Assembly: GCA_027859195.1 (NCBI GenBank)
Contig: JAQIBF010000134.1
Span: 1-32,437, forward strand
DNA: 32,437 nucleotides
Direction of reading: 5' to 3'
Source: Helicobacteraceae bacterium
Lineage (GTDB): Bacteria; Campylobacterota; Campylobacteria; Campylobacterales; Sulfurimonadaceae
The position numbers were made by a program, and so were the translations under genes. The notes beneath the pieces are model-generated. The model was not told the DNA's origin. It did no database searches and saw only the letters and a list, made by a program, of their open reading frames with translations. Below are positions 15,597-23,696 of this stretch, one piece after another. The stretch's first letter is position 1. Each line of letters opens with the position of its first letter.

Positions 15597-16160
15597 ATGT
15601 ACAATAAAGTCGTCCTCGTAGGAAACCTAACACGCGATATTGAATTACGTTATAGCCAATCAGGCATGGCAATCGCAAAAACAGCGATCGCTACAAGTCG
15701 TAAATTTACTACTAATGGTGAGAAGAAGGAAGAAGTAATGTTTATAGACCTTACTTTTTTTGGACGTTCAGGAGAGGTAGCAAATCAATATCTTCGTAAA
15801 GGTTCAAAAATCCTAGTTGAGGGTCGTATTCAATTTGATCAATGGGTTGACCAAAACGGTGGCAAACGTTCTAAACACTCTATTGCCGTTGAGACAATGC
15901 AAATGTTAGATTCTAAGAGTGACAGCCAAAACAGTGGCGGAGCTCAAAGTAACTACAATGCACCTAAACAACAAGATCAGGGTGATTATGGGCAGCCGCA
16001 ACAGCAGCAGTCTCAATCTTCATACAATGCACCGCAACAACAGCAGTCGTACCAGCAGCCATCATACGGTGGTCAGCAACAACAGCAAAAAGCACCGCAG
16101 CAGAAAATGCCGGAAGACCTACCGTCTATCGACATCGATGAAGATGAGATTCCATTTTAG
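15597..16160 (+). CDS. ssb: Single-stranded DNA-binding protein
   Basis: The protein (187 aa) has the OB-fold of bacterial SSB: MYNKVVLVGNLTRDIELRY, AIATSRKFT, FIDLTFFGRSGEVANQYLRKGSKILVEGRI and WVDQNGGKRS. A linker of about 60 residues very rich in Gln, with Ser, Tyr, Pro and Gly, follows. The acidic tip IDEDEIPF is the conserved C-terminal peptide that binds partner proteins such as DNA polymerase chi, PriA and exonuclease I. It coats single-stranded DNA in replication, repair and recombination. It lies 16 bases after rpsF, with AAAGGA before the ATG. Confidence 0.98.
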   Translation: MYNKVVLVGNLTRDIELRYSQSGMAIAKTAIATSRKFTTNGEKKEEVMFIDLTFFGRSGEVANQYLRKGSKILVEGRIQFDQWVDQNGGKRSKHSIAVETMQMLDSKSDSQNSGGAQSNYNAPKQQDQGDYGQPQQQQSQSSYNAPQQQQSYQQPSYGGQQQQQKAPQQKMPEDLPSIDIDEDEIPF

Positions 16161-16207
16161 AGTGAAGCCCACTCTTATACAAGTAATAAACGCATAAGGA
16201 TTTAGTT

Positions 16208-16471
16208 ATGGCTGAAAGAAGAAAATACAAAAAACGTTATTGTAAATACTGTGAAGCAAAAGTTGACTTCATGGACTACAAAGATGCAGGTTCATTGAGA
16301 TTCTCTCTCTCTGAGCGCTACAAAATCATGCCACGTCGTTTGACTGGTAACTGTAAACGTCACCAAGAGATGGTTACAATTGCTATTAAACGTGCTCGTG
16401 CAGCATCGATCATTCCTTACACTGTTACGCGTAAAGCGGTTATTAATAACCCTTTCGAAAACATCAAATAG
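16208..16471 (+). CDS. rpsR: 30S ribosomal protein S18, zinc-binding form
   Basis: The protein (87 aa) has the S18 signature IDYKD-like [31 protein letters not shown] followed by [14 protein letters not shown]. It pairs with S6 on the 30S platform. Cys12-x2-Cys15 near the start and Cys49-x2-His52 after the PRRLTGN loop give a C-x2-C/C-x2-H pattern typical of zinc-binding (C+) S18. As recalled, Helicobacter and Campylobacter S18 have lost these residues. It ends the rpsF-ssb-rpsR operon with its own AAGGA site before the ATG. Confidence 0.98.
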   Translation: MAERRKYKKRYCKYCEAKVDFMDYKDAGSLRFSLSERYKIMPRRLTGNCKRHQEMVTIAIKRARAASIIPYTVTRKAVINNPFENIK

Positions 16472-16477
16472 GTCCCC

Positions 16478-16499
16478 TAGCGAAGCTTCTGCTTCGCTA
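16478..16499 (+). terminator. Terminator hairpin after rpsR
   Basis: TAGCGAAGC (16478-16486) and GCTTCGCTA (16491-16499) form a perfect 9-bp GC-rich stem with a TTCT loop, 7 bases after the rpsR stop. The following TTAT is a weak T-tract. It probably ends the ribosomal operon transcript. Confidence 0.7.
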
Positions 16500-16757
16500 T
16501 TATCAGAACTTCCAAAATCCCCTTTTTTAATCATACCACGCTAACTAAAAACCACTGTTAACTATTTTACAACCTGTCTGTATATAGGACTAATTATTTG
16601 ACTTTTACTTTGAGGGTTTATAGAACTGTCCTATTGCGCGTTTATAAAAGATTGGATTGTCATTATTTAAAAACAGATCAAAAAAAAACACCTTGCAAAT
16701 TTTAATCTTTACAACCCTTACCCTTTATGCTAATATAGTTTAAAAGAAGGAGACTAA
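16500..16757. other. AT-rich intergenic region before the ankyrin gene
   Basis: The stretch between the rpsR hairpin and the ankyrin gene holds no open frame of note. It contains T and A tracts and a likely promoter with TAATAT around 16733-16738. AGAAGGAG directly before the ATG is a strong ribosome binding site. Confidence 0.45.
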
Positions 16758-18143
16758 ATGCCGTTTATGGAACGTCTACAGAGTGCTTTGATCTTGAAGA
16801 CACCAATGTATCATCCTAATGAAGCACATATCATTGAACATACTCATGAGATATTTTATGAGACGATCATTCATAACCAGAGTGTTCAAATGGTGCAAAT
16901 GATCATTGAGGGTTTTGATGTTGACTTTCATGAACTTGGAAAAAGTCCTCCACTTATTTTTGCGATCAAATACAATAAAAAAGAGATCATAGAGACCTTA
17001 TTGCTCTATGGAGCCAATGTGAACATCCAAGATAGAGAGGGTAACACTGCTCTCCATTTTGCCCTCAAATTTGAACATCATGAACTTGTGACGAAGTTGT
17101 TACAGTACGGTGCTGATGTCACTATTGTCAATAATGAAGGGCAGTCAGCTATTGACAGTGCTTCGAAAGAAGATATGACTATCCTCAGTTCTGTTGTCTC
17201 ATTAGTAGATACAAAGGCGCATAACCTCTTTGAAACAGCACGTCTAGGTGACCTTAACCGCCTTGTTCATAGCATCAATAAACAGAAACAATTTTTCCAA
17301 ACTAATAGTGAGGGGCAGTCTTTACTGCACCTGGTAGTGCTAAGCAACAATATAAAAGCAGTGTTGTACCTACTTAACAAAGGCCTTGATATTGATGCCG
17401 AAGACAACGATGGTCTCACACCCCTTATCGTTGCAATGAGTCATACCCGTTATCTTAATGTAGCGATCTTACTGCTAGATCGTCATGCGACAATCGAGCA
17501 TATCTCTGAGAATGAGCATAGTGCACTAAGCGTCGCTATACGCAACAACAATCCGGAAGGGGCAAAAGTGTTGATCAAACGCGGCGCCAACATCAACATT
17601 TCTGACAATGCACACACCCCCTTGACACTCACCCACACCGGCCTGCTTCAGTATCATGAAAATGCCCAGGAATATAGAGACCTTGAGACCCTCCTTTTAC
17701 GTAAAGGCGCCAAAGTCGATGTTCCCCTGAATTCACTAGGATGGACCCCGCTTTGTACTACGGCGACCAAAGCGCAAGACAAACCAAATGACGACCATAT
17801 GCGTCTTTTACTACAGCTAGGAGCAGATGTCAATCATCGTGACATTAACGGTCGTACGCCACTGATGCTTGCCGCTTCTATGGGTCGACTTGCTTCGGTA
17901 AAGATGTTAATGGACAACTACGCCTCAAACGGCATTATCGATAATTTTGGCTGGAGTGCTCTGATGTTTGGCGTCTATTACAATCACATAGATGTTGTTA
18001 CTTTTATGCTTGATAATGACGTTAACCCGAATCAAGTCTCTTCACAAGGCCTCAGTGCACTGAAAATAGCACAAGAACATAAGCGCATAAGGATGGTTGA
18101 TCTTCTTCTTGGATACGGGGCTATGGTGACGAAAGAAGATTAG
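16758..18143 (+). CDS. Ankyrin-repeat protein
   Basis: The protein (461 aa) consists almost entirely of ankyrin repeats, about ten to twelve. Clear ones include GNTALHFALKFEHHELVTKLL, DGLTPLIVAMSHTRYLNVAILLL, GRTPLMLAASMGRLASVKMLM and GWSALMFGVYYNHIDVVTFML, each with the T/S-x-L-x-A turn. The first 25 residues are not repeat-like. There is no signal peptide, so it is likely cytoplasmic. Ankyrin repeats bind other proteins, but the partner cannot be predicted. It is monocistronic, follows a strong AGAAGGAG, and converges with the large minus-strand gene, 53 bases away. Confidence 0.93.
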   Translation: MPFMERLQSALILKTPMYHPNEAHIIEHTHEIFYETIIHNQSVQMVQMIIEGFDVDFHELGKSPPLIFAIKYNKKEIIETLLLYGANVNIQDREGNTALHFALKFEHHELVTKLLQYGADVTIVNNEGQSAIDSASKEDMTILSSVVSLVDTKAHNLFETARLGDLNRLVHSINKQKQFFQTNSEGQSLLHLVVLSNNIKAVLYLLNKGLDIDAEDNDGLTPLIVAMSHTRYLNVAILLLDRHATIEHISENEHSALSVAIRNNNPEGAKVLIKRGANINISDNAHTPLTLTHTGLLQYHENAQEYRDLETLLLRKGAKVDVPLNSLGWTPLCTTATKAQDKPNDDHMRLLLQLGADVNHRDINGRTPLMLAASMGRLASVKMLMDNYASNGIIDNFGWSALMFGVYYNHIDVVTFMLDNDVNPNQVSSQGLSALKIAQEHKRIRMVDLLLGYGAMVTKED

Positions 18144-18196
18144 TCATTAACGCCTTGCACAAAAGTGTCGTTTATCTAGCCACTTTATAGAGCCGT

Positions 18197-21007
18197 TTAA
18201 AATGTACCGCCGAATAAGATTCTGTAGTTATGTTCCTCTTGTGTATTCGTGTTGTGAATATATTCTATTGAGAGGGGAAGAGAGAGTCGGTTCAAGAGTA
18301 ACAGTTCAAACGAGCCACCTAGTGTCGACTCATTATACACCGTGTGTCCATTGTGCACATCACGACTAAAATCAGCCTGACCAAAATCCTGGATGTCATA
18401 ATAACGGTGTTTCGCGTAGATCAGTTCACGCGTTAAAGAGAGCGGAAACGTAAAAAACAGTAGTGTTCCGTTAAACTGTTTTTTCAAAGCAATTTCACCA
18501 TACGCAGCCTGTTTGACGAAACGTGTATATTCCAAAGAGGGCATTACCATAGTAGTCGGATCACGGAACAGTGTATTGGCAAAATTAGAAAACTTAACCC
18601 CCCGTGTGTAATCTACCTCTACCGGCACTGTCGCATCTCTCTCAAAATCACTTCGAACACCTTTCAGCGCCGCCGAGATATAAAACCTTTTCGGAAGGTC
18701 GTGGGACAAAGCGTATTCAAACCCGTAAGCCAGATCGGAGCGGTCATATGCGCCAAACAGTTCCAAGGCATTCACATCGTTGTTCTCCATCGCCTGAAAG
18801 AAGTGTTCAACGTGCGAAACGTCCGCGCTTACTATTAAGGGGGAACGGGCATTATCATCATAATCCTGATAATAGCTCATGCCTAAATTAGCCTTGTTAT
18901 AGCCTCTTTGAACGAGCGGTAGAGCCAAAAAACCAGACAAGCCGTAGTTCCGGCTATCTTTCTCAATATCATAGGCATAAGGGCTGTAGCTGTTAGTGGC
19001 TTCATCGTACAGATGATAGGTATTGGCATCGCCTTCATTGTAAACACCGTACAGCGTCGCACCGAAATGTAAAAGGTGGGCATTGTTCTCATACCCTCCT
19101 CCAGCGATCCCCACTTCATCATAGCCGCTGCTTGCGAAGAGTGAGAATTGATTTGTCAAAAGCGGATCAATAAACGCAGCCGAGACGGCATACTCAAAGA
19201 TCAGGTTCTCATTTTTGCTGGCTGTTCCCATCGAGACTTGTGTACCCGCATAGTGCGTATTGAGCGGTCCGTAATACGCATCGTCCAAGGGTAGAGCTTC
19301 CTCCGTGTCAACGCGATGTTCCATAGTGTCGACCGAGAGACGCACACTTTTAAAATAGGGTTCTTTTTCGAAGAAGTGTTTCATATCATAGGGTTCTTCT
19401 TTGCTGCCCTTTATTGCGTTAACGACATAGTAATAGTTCTCACTGCCGACCGCTGCGATCAAAACTTCGTTATCATTGAGCAGACGGGCTTCAACGATGT
19501 TGTCGGCATCAGATACCCGTTCGACCTTTTGTTCACTCAAACGATACAGCGTGCTTCCTTTAGGACTGTTGGCCACAAAATAGACATTGCCTCTGCTGTC
19601 CACATCGCTGACAATACCGTAATAACCTTCATACGAATAAATCGCTGTTTTGTTTTTATAGAGCGTGCGTGTTTTATCATTTTGGACAAAGTAGTAAAGA
19701 TTGTCATCACTGTCAATATGGACAGATGAGTTGACCTGTGCATAAAACTGCTCGCCGACATACAGTTGCGCCTGGTCGAATGAACTTGGAATATCAAAAT
19801 AGACAGCGATACCGTCTTTACGATACCCCTGTATCACTTTTGATGCACTCCCCTCTTTGATCTTTCCGTCTGCATCAAACAGACCCATAGAGATCGTAGT
19901 CGGGTCTTCAAAACCACTCGCTTGTGTGAAGTAGCGGTCATGTTCATTGATCACTTTATTTTGAAAATAACTGTTGCGTTCTTTCTCAACATGTTTGTCT
20001 TTTTTAAACACGCGGACAAGTTCCGGTGCACGATAGCCATCCGACGTCATAAAAAAGATCTTGTCGCAATTGTTGTTAAGTGATGTAAACCGTTGTGATG
20101 TTGCGAGAAGATCACCTTCTGCTTCTACAAAACCCTCAAGTTCATCTAACAGTCTTCGATTAAAACCCGACAGTGCCTCTTCATAACTCTCACCAAAAGT
20201 CATCTTAAAGATGTGGTTGACACGATATGGCCATAACCATGACTTGGAGTAGTTATAAAAAAAGCTGTTCACCTTTTTAAGCCCATACTTCTCAGCCAGA
20301 TAGAGTTGAAAAAAACCGCCCACAATATAGTGACGGTCATAATAAGGGAAGGTATAAATGGACTGGTTGTAGAGAAATTGCGCGTTTATATTGCCTGCTT
20401 TCGCCTGCAGAAGTGTCTCAGCTTTAAAACGGCCGCTGTAGAGACGCCCGCCGTTACCGTGCCAGGATTCATTTAAAACAGCATTACCTTCCAAAAGGTT
20501 CGAGCTGATCGCGACATTTGGAACTGTAAAGATAGGGAAAATGCCGACACTCAGATACGCATTGCCCAACACCGTGTAGAGTCCCCTTGTGATGACACTC
20601 GCCTTTGGATTGAGTTGATAATTGTGTGCCGTTTCATGGTACAAAAGTGTGTTGAGCCATGACGTTGATGAAAAATAGTCATTTGCTGCGCTGCCGCCCA
20701 TATAATTGATCTGCAGATTAAGAGGGTACTGCGTCGAAAAACCGTTGGCAATCTGGTTTTGCTGCGATATGATGCCCACATACAGAGTTGAGTCGAGCCC
20801 AAAATCGAAAGAGTCGGCATACGCTTTATTGATCATCGGTTCCAAGGCTACTGCCTGTTCAGCCGCATACATGTTCTGCTCTGTAAAGATGACTTCGACA
20901 TTCTCGTGTTCAACTCTATAGTACTGCTCATCACCGGGAACAATAGCAATGCCGCCATATACGAGAGAGGATAGCAATACAGACAACAGCCCCATCTTTT
21001 TAATCAT
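18197..21007 (-). CDS. Predicted outer-membrane metallopeptidase with propeller and beta-barrel
   Basis: The protein (936 aa) has a signal peptide (MIKKMGLLSVLLSSLVYGG). An N-terminal peptidase-like part holds LLYHETAHNY, giving the zinc motif HExxH at 124-128. A Glu in NLLEGNAVLNES (E173 or E180), 45-52 residues on, may be the third ligand as in gluzincins. The middle (about 300-560) has repeated short beta stretches such as DSRGNVYFVANSPKGSTLYRL, suggesting a TolB/tricorn-like propeller. The last 330 residues have alternating hydrophobic strands and end YRILFGGTF with terminal Phe, the outer-membrane barrel signal. Predicted place: outer membrane, with the peptidase on the periplasmic or outer side. 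Substrate unknown. The HExxH part is directly visible; the three-domain reading is inference. Confidence 0.7.
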   Translation of the reverse strand: MIKKMGLLSVLLSSLVYGGIAIVPGDEQYYRVEHENVEVIFTEQNMYAAEQAVALEPMINKAYADSFDFGLDSTLYVGIISQQNQIANGFSTQYPLNLQINYMGGSAANDYFSSTSWLNTLLYHETAHNYQLNPKASVITRGLYTVLGNAYLSVGIFPIFTVPNVAISSNLLEGNAVLNESWHGNGGRLYSGRFKAETLLQAKAGNINAQFLYNQSIYTFPYYDRHYIVGGFFQLYLAEKYGLKKVNSFFYNYSKSWLWPYRVNHIFKMTFGESYEEALSGFNRRLLDELEGFVEAEGDLLATSQRFTSLNNNCDKIFFMTSDGYRAPELVRVFKKDKHVEKERNSYFQNKVINEHDRYFTQASGFEDPTTISMGLFDADGKIKEGSASKVIQGYRKDGIAVYFDIPSSFDQAQLYVGEQFYAQVNSSVHIDSDDNLYYFVQNDKTRTLYKNKTAIYSYEGYYGIVSDVDSRGNVYFVANSPKGSTLYRLSEQKVERVSDADNIVEARLLNDNEVLIAAVGSENYYYVVNAIKGSKEEPYDMKHFFEKEPYFKSVRLSVDTMEHRVDTEEALPLDDAYYGPLNTHYAGTQVSMGTASKNENLIFEYAVSAAFIDPLLTNQFSLFASSGYDEVGIAGGGYENNAHLLHFGATLYGVYNEGDANTYHLYDEATNSYSPYAYDIEKDSRNYGLSGFLALPLVQRGYNKANLGMSYYQDYDDNARSPLIVSADVSHVEHFFQAMENNDVNALELFGAYDRSDLAYGFEYALSHDLPKRFYISAALKGVRSDFERDATVPVEVDYTRGVKFSNFANTLFRDPTTMVMPSLEYTRFVKQAAYGEIALKKQFNGTLLFFTFPLSLTRELIYAKHRYYDIQDFGQADFSRDVHNGHTVYNESTLGGSFELLLLNRLSLPLSIEYIHNTNTQEEHNYRILFGGTF

Positions 21008-21056
21008 ATGTCTCTCTCTATTTGAATATCTCTATTTTATCAGAAAGGTCATGGAT

Positions 21057-21237
21057 TTAAGCGTTGGCTGATAAAGGGGAAAAGATTTAAATAGGGTGCA
21101 ACTTATATGAGAGGATTGAAAAGTTTAGATTTGGTGTAGATTGTGTTGGAGGATTGAAAGGCGTACATAAAGTACGCCGTCAAGCATCCGACGCAGACAG
21201 CCAAGGGGCTGGACCCTGCGCCGAAGCTAGACTTTTT
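21057..21237. other. Structured intergenic element with hairpins and a short direct repeat
   Basis: The gap between the peptidase and cytochrome genes carries much secondary structure. GGCGTAC/GTACGCC (21160-21178, ATAAA loop) is perfect. CGCAG/CTGCG (21192-21220) encloses CAGCC/GGCTG with an AAGG loop. GAGGATTGAAA occurs twice, at 21111-21121 and 21149-21159, 38 bases apart. Seven T close the plus strand at 21233-21239. It may be a terminator region for the minus-strand cytochrome gene, a small RNA, or a dispersed extragenic repeat. It matches no RNA family I can name. Confidence 0.45.
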
Positions 21238-21570
21238 TTAGCCACAAGAAGGAACGTTGCCTGAATCTGAACCATATTCAAAAAGGAAGTCTTTCAAATG
21301 TGGCGCATATTTTTTAAATTTTCTGCCTTCAGAATATTTTTCGCCTTTTGTATCTTTGTGCCATGCTTTGAAACCGGCACCATCGTCTGCAAATGCAGCT
21401 GCCCACTCGTCTTGAGTTTTCATAGCAGCACCTTTAGTACCGTTACCGTGACATTTTTTACACTGCTTGAGGTATGCTTTTTGACCTTTTTTGATGTCAG
21501 CGTTTGCAGTTGAAGCAAACATACCGAGTGCGACTAGTGATGCTAATAGAATTGAAGTCTGTTTTTTCAT
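21238..21570 (-). CDS. Periplasmic monohaem cytochrome c
   Basis: The protein (110 aa) has a signal peptide (MKKQTSILLASLVALGMFASTANA) and one haem-binding motif, CKKCHG, about 15 residues into the mature chain. A short GTKGAAMKTQDEWAAAF follows; its Met could be the distal haem ligand. The usual late Met of class I cytochromes is missing, and the chain ends with GNVPSCG, a lone Cys. Such small cytochromes shuttle electrons in the periplasm of sulfur- and hydrogen-oxidising Campylobacterota. ATG 21570 was chosen because AAGGAA lies upstream and the signal peptide starts there. A longer frame would add 27 residues without sense. Confidence 0.88.
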   Translation of the reverse strand: MKKQTSILLASLVALGMFASTANADIKKGQKAYLKQCKKCHGNGTKGAAMKTQDEWAAAFADDGAGFKAWHKDTKGEKYSEGRKFKKYAPHLKDFLFEYGSDSGNVPSCG

Positions 21571-21670
21571 TCCATGATTCCTTGTGATAGATTTGTGATA
21601 TTGTAGCATGAGTTGAGCTACATCACATATAAATATCTTGACAAATATCAAGACTGTACCGTTGCGTTAC

Positions 21671-22009
21671 CTATTCGCCCATCTCTTCAGTGTCATCTTC
21701 GCCTTCTGCTCTTTTCACAGCTTGACGTATTTTATCTTGACGCATTTTACGATTGCTGGTGTGTTTTAGTTTGTCAAACACCTTATCATCATCTATCTCC
21801 ATCTCTTTTTTAATGGCAGCATCGTCAAGACCTGATACTTCTAAAATATACAATTTCAGTTCACGCTTGGTCATGTTTTTTTTCAGTATGTTATAGAGTT
21901 CCACTTCATTATTACTGATCAACGATGTTGTACATTTATAAAAATCGGCCAGTGTTGCACGAATCGACTTATCGCCGTTGTATTTAAACCATAAAGAATT
22001 TTCTAGCAT
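21671..22009 (-). CDS. Small protein with sigma-region-4-like helices, unknown function
   Basis: The protein (112 aa) is soluble and has no signal peptide. Its middle part, MTKRELKLYILEVSGLDDAAIKKEMEIDDDKVFDKLKH, has the spacing of a sigma-factor region 4 helix-turn-helix (helix, short turn, recognition helix). SNRKMRQDKIRQAVKRAE, a basic helix, and an acidic tail follow. The sigma-2 region is absent, so it is not a complete sigma factor. It starts on the serB stop (TAATG) with GAAGGA inside the end of serB, so both are made together. A DNA- or polymerase-binding role is an inference; it may also be an unrelated helical protein. Confidence 0.65.
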   Translation of the reverse strand: MLENSLWFKYNGDKSIRATLADFYKCTTSLISNNEVELYNILKKNMTKRELKLYILEVSGLDDAAIKKEMEIDDDKVFDKLKHTSNRKMRQDKIRQAVKRAEGEDDTEEMGE

Positions 22010-22632
22010 TATATTTCCTTCAAGATCAGTGTCAGATCTTTTTTATCTATTATTATATTGGCCTCTTTTTTCAAGACCTCTCTTGCACAAAAGGCAACAC
22101 GTGTACCCGCATGGGCAAACATACTTAGGTCATTGGCACCATCACCGCAGACCATCGTCTCTTCTTCACTAACACCCAAGATGTTCTGCAGACGTACCAA
22201 CATGTCTCCTTTTGAGAAGTTGAACATCATATCCCCGCCGACAAGACCTGTCAGTTTTCCATCTTTAACATGGAGTGCATTGGAGAAATCTGCATCATAG
22301 CCCAGAATATCTTTCGCATATGTGGTCGCTGTTCTAAATCCACCGCTAAAACAGACGACAGTCATACCACGTGCTTTCAATGCCGCAATTGTCTCTACTG
22401 CACCTGGCATATAGGGCAGTGAGTGACTGATCTCCTCGACTTTTGAAAACTCAAGTCCCTTTAAAAGCCCTACTCTCTCTTGAAGCGACTCAAAAAAATC
22501 CAACTCTCCGGCCATAGCCCGTTCAGTGATTTCGGAAACCTGTTCTCCGATCCCTAATGCCTCGGCAAAAAAATCGATTGTTTCACCATTCATCAAGGTT
22601 GAATCAAAATCAAACACACACAATTTCATCAT
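22009..22632 (-). CDS. serB: Phosphoserine phosphatase SerB-like HAD enzyme
   Basis: The protein (207 aa) is a HAD-superfamily phosphatase. Motif I is VFDFDSTL (nucleophile Asp8, acid Asp10). The C1-type cap follows with ETIDFFAEALG. Motif II is VVCFSGGFRTA. Motif III/IV is MVCGDGANDLSMFAHAGTRVAFCA, with Asp-Gly-Ala-Asn-Asp. This pattern is specific for SerB, which removes phosphate from O-phosphoserine in the last step of serine synthesis. It lacks the N-terminal ACT domain of longer SerB proteins, as in other Campylobacterota. Two ATGs stand together at the start. The gene is divergent from metF and shares its promoter palindrome; serine and one-carbon metabolism are linked. Confidence 0.93.
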   Translation of the reverse strand: MMKLCVFDFDSTLMNGETIDFFAEALGIGEQVSEITERAMAGELDFFESLQERVGLLKGLEFSKVEEISHSLPYMPGAVETIAALKARGMTVVCFSGGFRTATTYAKDILGYDADFSNALHVKDGKLTGLVGGDMMFNFSKGDMLVRLQNILGVSEEETMVCGDGANDLSMFAHAGTRVAFCAREVLKKEANIIIDKKDLTLILKEI

Positions 22633-22647
22633 AAGTTACTCATCTTT

Positions 22648-22671
22648 CGCTATAATCTCGCAATTATAGCG
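22648..22671. promoter_or_regulatory. Palindromic divergent promoter between serB and metF
   Basis: CGCTATAAT (22648-22656) and ATTATAGCG (22663-22671) are perfect 9-bp reverse complements around the spacer CTCGCA. Each arm contains a TATAAT -10 box, one facing metF and the other (minus strand, 22668-22663) facing serB. Predicted start sites lie about 20-25 bases from each start codon. Confidence 0.6.
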
Positions 22672-22684
22672 TAGGAAGCCCTTT

Positions 22685-23593
22685 TTGTTTGAACAACTCA
22701 TTGATAAACTGCAAAACTCAACTTATATCACTCTTGAAACGACGCCACCGCACTCTGCGCGTTTCACACCTGTGATTGATACTATTGCAGAACTAGGGCT
22801 CGATAAAATGGTGGATGGCTTCAGCACCACCGACAACCCCCTCGCTAAACTAAAGTACAATGCGCTTTTTGCATCGCAGCTGCTGCAAAACCGGTTCCAA
22901 AAACCCGTCCTTGCCACGATGAGTATGCGCGATCGTAACCGTATTGCTTTACAATCTGATCTGCTTGGTGCTAATGAAGCGAATGTACGCGCCATTTTGG
23001 CATTGACAGGTGACCCAGCCAAGATCTCAGATCAAAAAGAGGCTAAAGGTGTCTTTGAAGGTGACTCTACCCTGCTGCTTGACATCATCACGTCCTTAAA
23101 CAGCGGTTCAGACATGATGGGAAAGAGACTAAAAGATGCACCTGAAACGATCTACCCCTTTGCCGTTGTCAACTCTCATGCCCGGAACCCGAAGTCTCTG
23201 CAGAAAAAGATGCTTAAAAAGATCAATCATGGGGCTATCGGGATCATTACGCAACCGGTTTATGACATTGATAATGCCAAACTCCTCGTAGAGCTGATGG
23301 AAAATGCAAACCGCGATAGCAATAACGTAACAAAGGCCACTCTTATATTGGGGATTTTTCCAATTACTAAACTGCGTACAGCTAAGTTCCTAGATGCCCA
23401 TGTACCTGGCATACATGTTCCAACATACTGGATAGAAGCCCTCGAAAAAGCAGCTGATATCTCAGAAGCGCAGGAATACAAAATAGGCTTCGAACTCAGT
23501 AAAAAACTCTTTGACGACATCAAAGCAGTTCACCCGAAAATACACCTGATGACAGCCAACCAATTCCAAATTGCAAAAGATATTCTCGCCTAA
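22685..23593 (+). CDS. metF: 5,10-methylenetetrahydrofolate reductase
   Basis: The protein (302 aa) is the epsilonproteobacterial version of MetF. It has YITLETTPPHSARF, where the catalytic Glu sits in the family E-x-x-P-P motif. Then come VDGFSTTDNPLAKLK, ATMSMRDRNRIALQSDLLGA, LALTGDPAK, GAIGIITQPVYD and LILGIFPITKLRTAKFL, all strands of the FAD-binding TIM barrel. It reduces methylene-tetrahydrofolate to methyl-tetrahydrofolate for methionine synthesis. The start is a TTG with AGGAAG 6 bases upstream, since no ATG is near the conserved beginning. The gene is monocistronic and divergent from serB, which supplies the serine that provides the one-carbon unit. Confidence 0.92.
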   Translation: MFEQLIDKLQNSTYITLETTPPHSARFTPVIDTIAELGLDKMVDGFSTTDNPLAKLKYNALFASQLLQNRFQKPVLATMSMRDRNRIALQSDLLGANEANVRAILALTGDPAKISDQKEAKGVFEGDSTLLLDIITSLNSGSDMMGKRLKDAPETIYPFAVVNSHARNPKSLQKKMLKKINHGAIGIITQPVYDIDNAKLLVELMENANRDSNNVTKATLILGIFPITKLRTAKFLDAHVPGIHVPTYWIEALEKAADISEAQEYKIGFELSKKLFDDIKAVHPKIHLMTANQFQIAKDILA

Positions 23594-23626
23594 AACCATA
23601 ATTGGGACGCTATCTCTTCACATACG

Positions 23627-23648
23627 TCTTATTTAATATAAGATTTTT
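23627..23648 (+). terminator. Weak terminator after metF
   Basis: TCTTAT (23627-23632) and ATAAGA (23638-23643) form a 6-bp AT-rich stem with a TTAAT loop, followed by TTTTT. The stem is weak, but the T-tract is directly attached as in intrinsic terminators. Confidence 0.4.
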
Positions 23649-23696
23649 AAATTTCTTGTTATAGTTATTACCCAATTAAACATCTCAAGGGTCAAA

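Noticed and set aside
21111-21159. CRISPR-like repeat GAGGATTGAAA, two copies 38 bases apart
   Set aside because: Only 11 bases repeat, only two copies, and no cas genes nearby; too little for an array.
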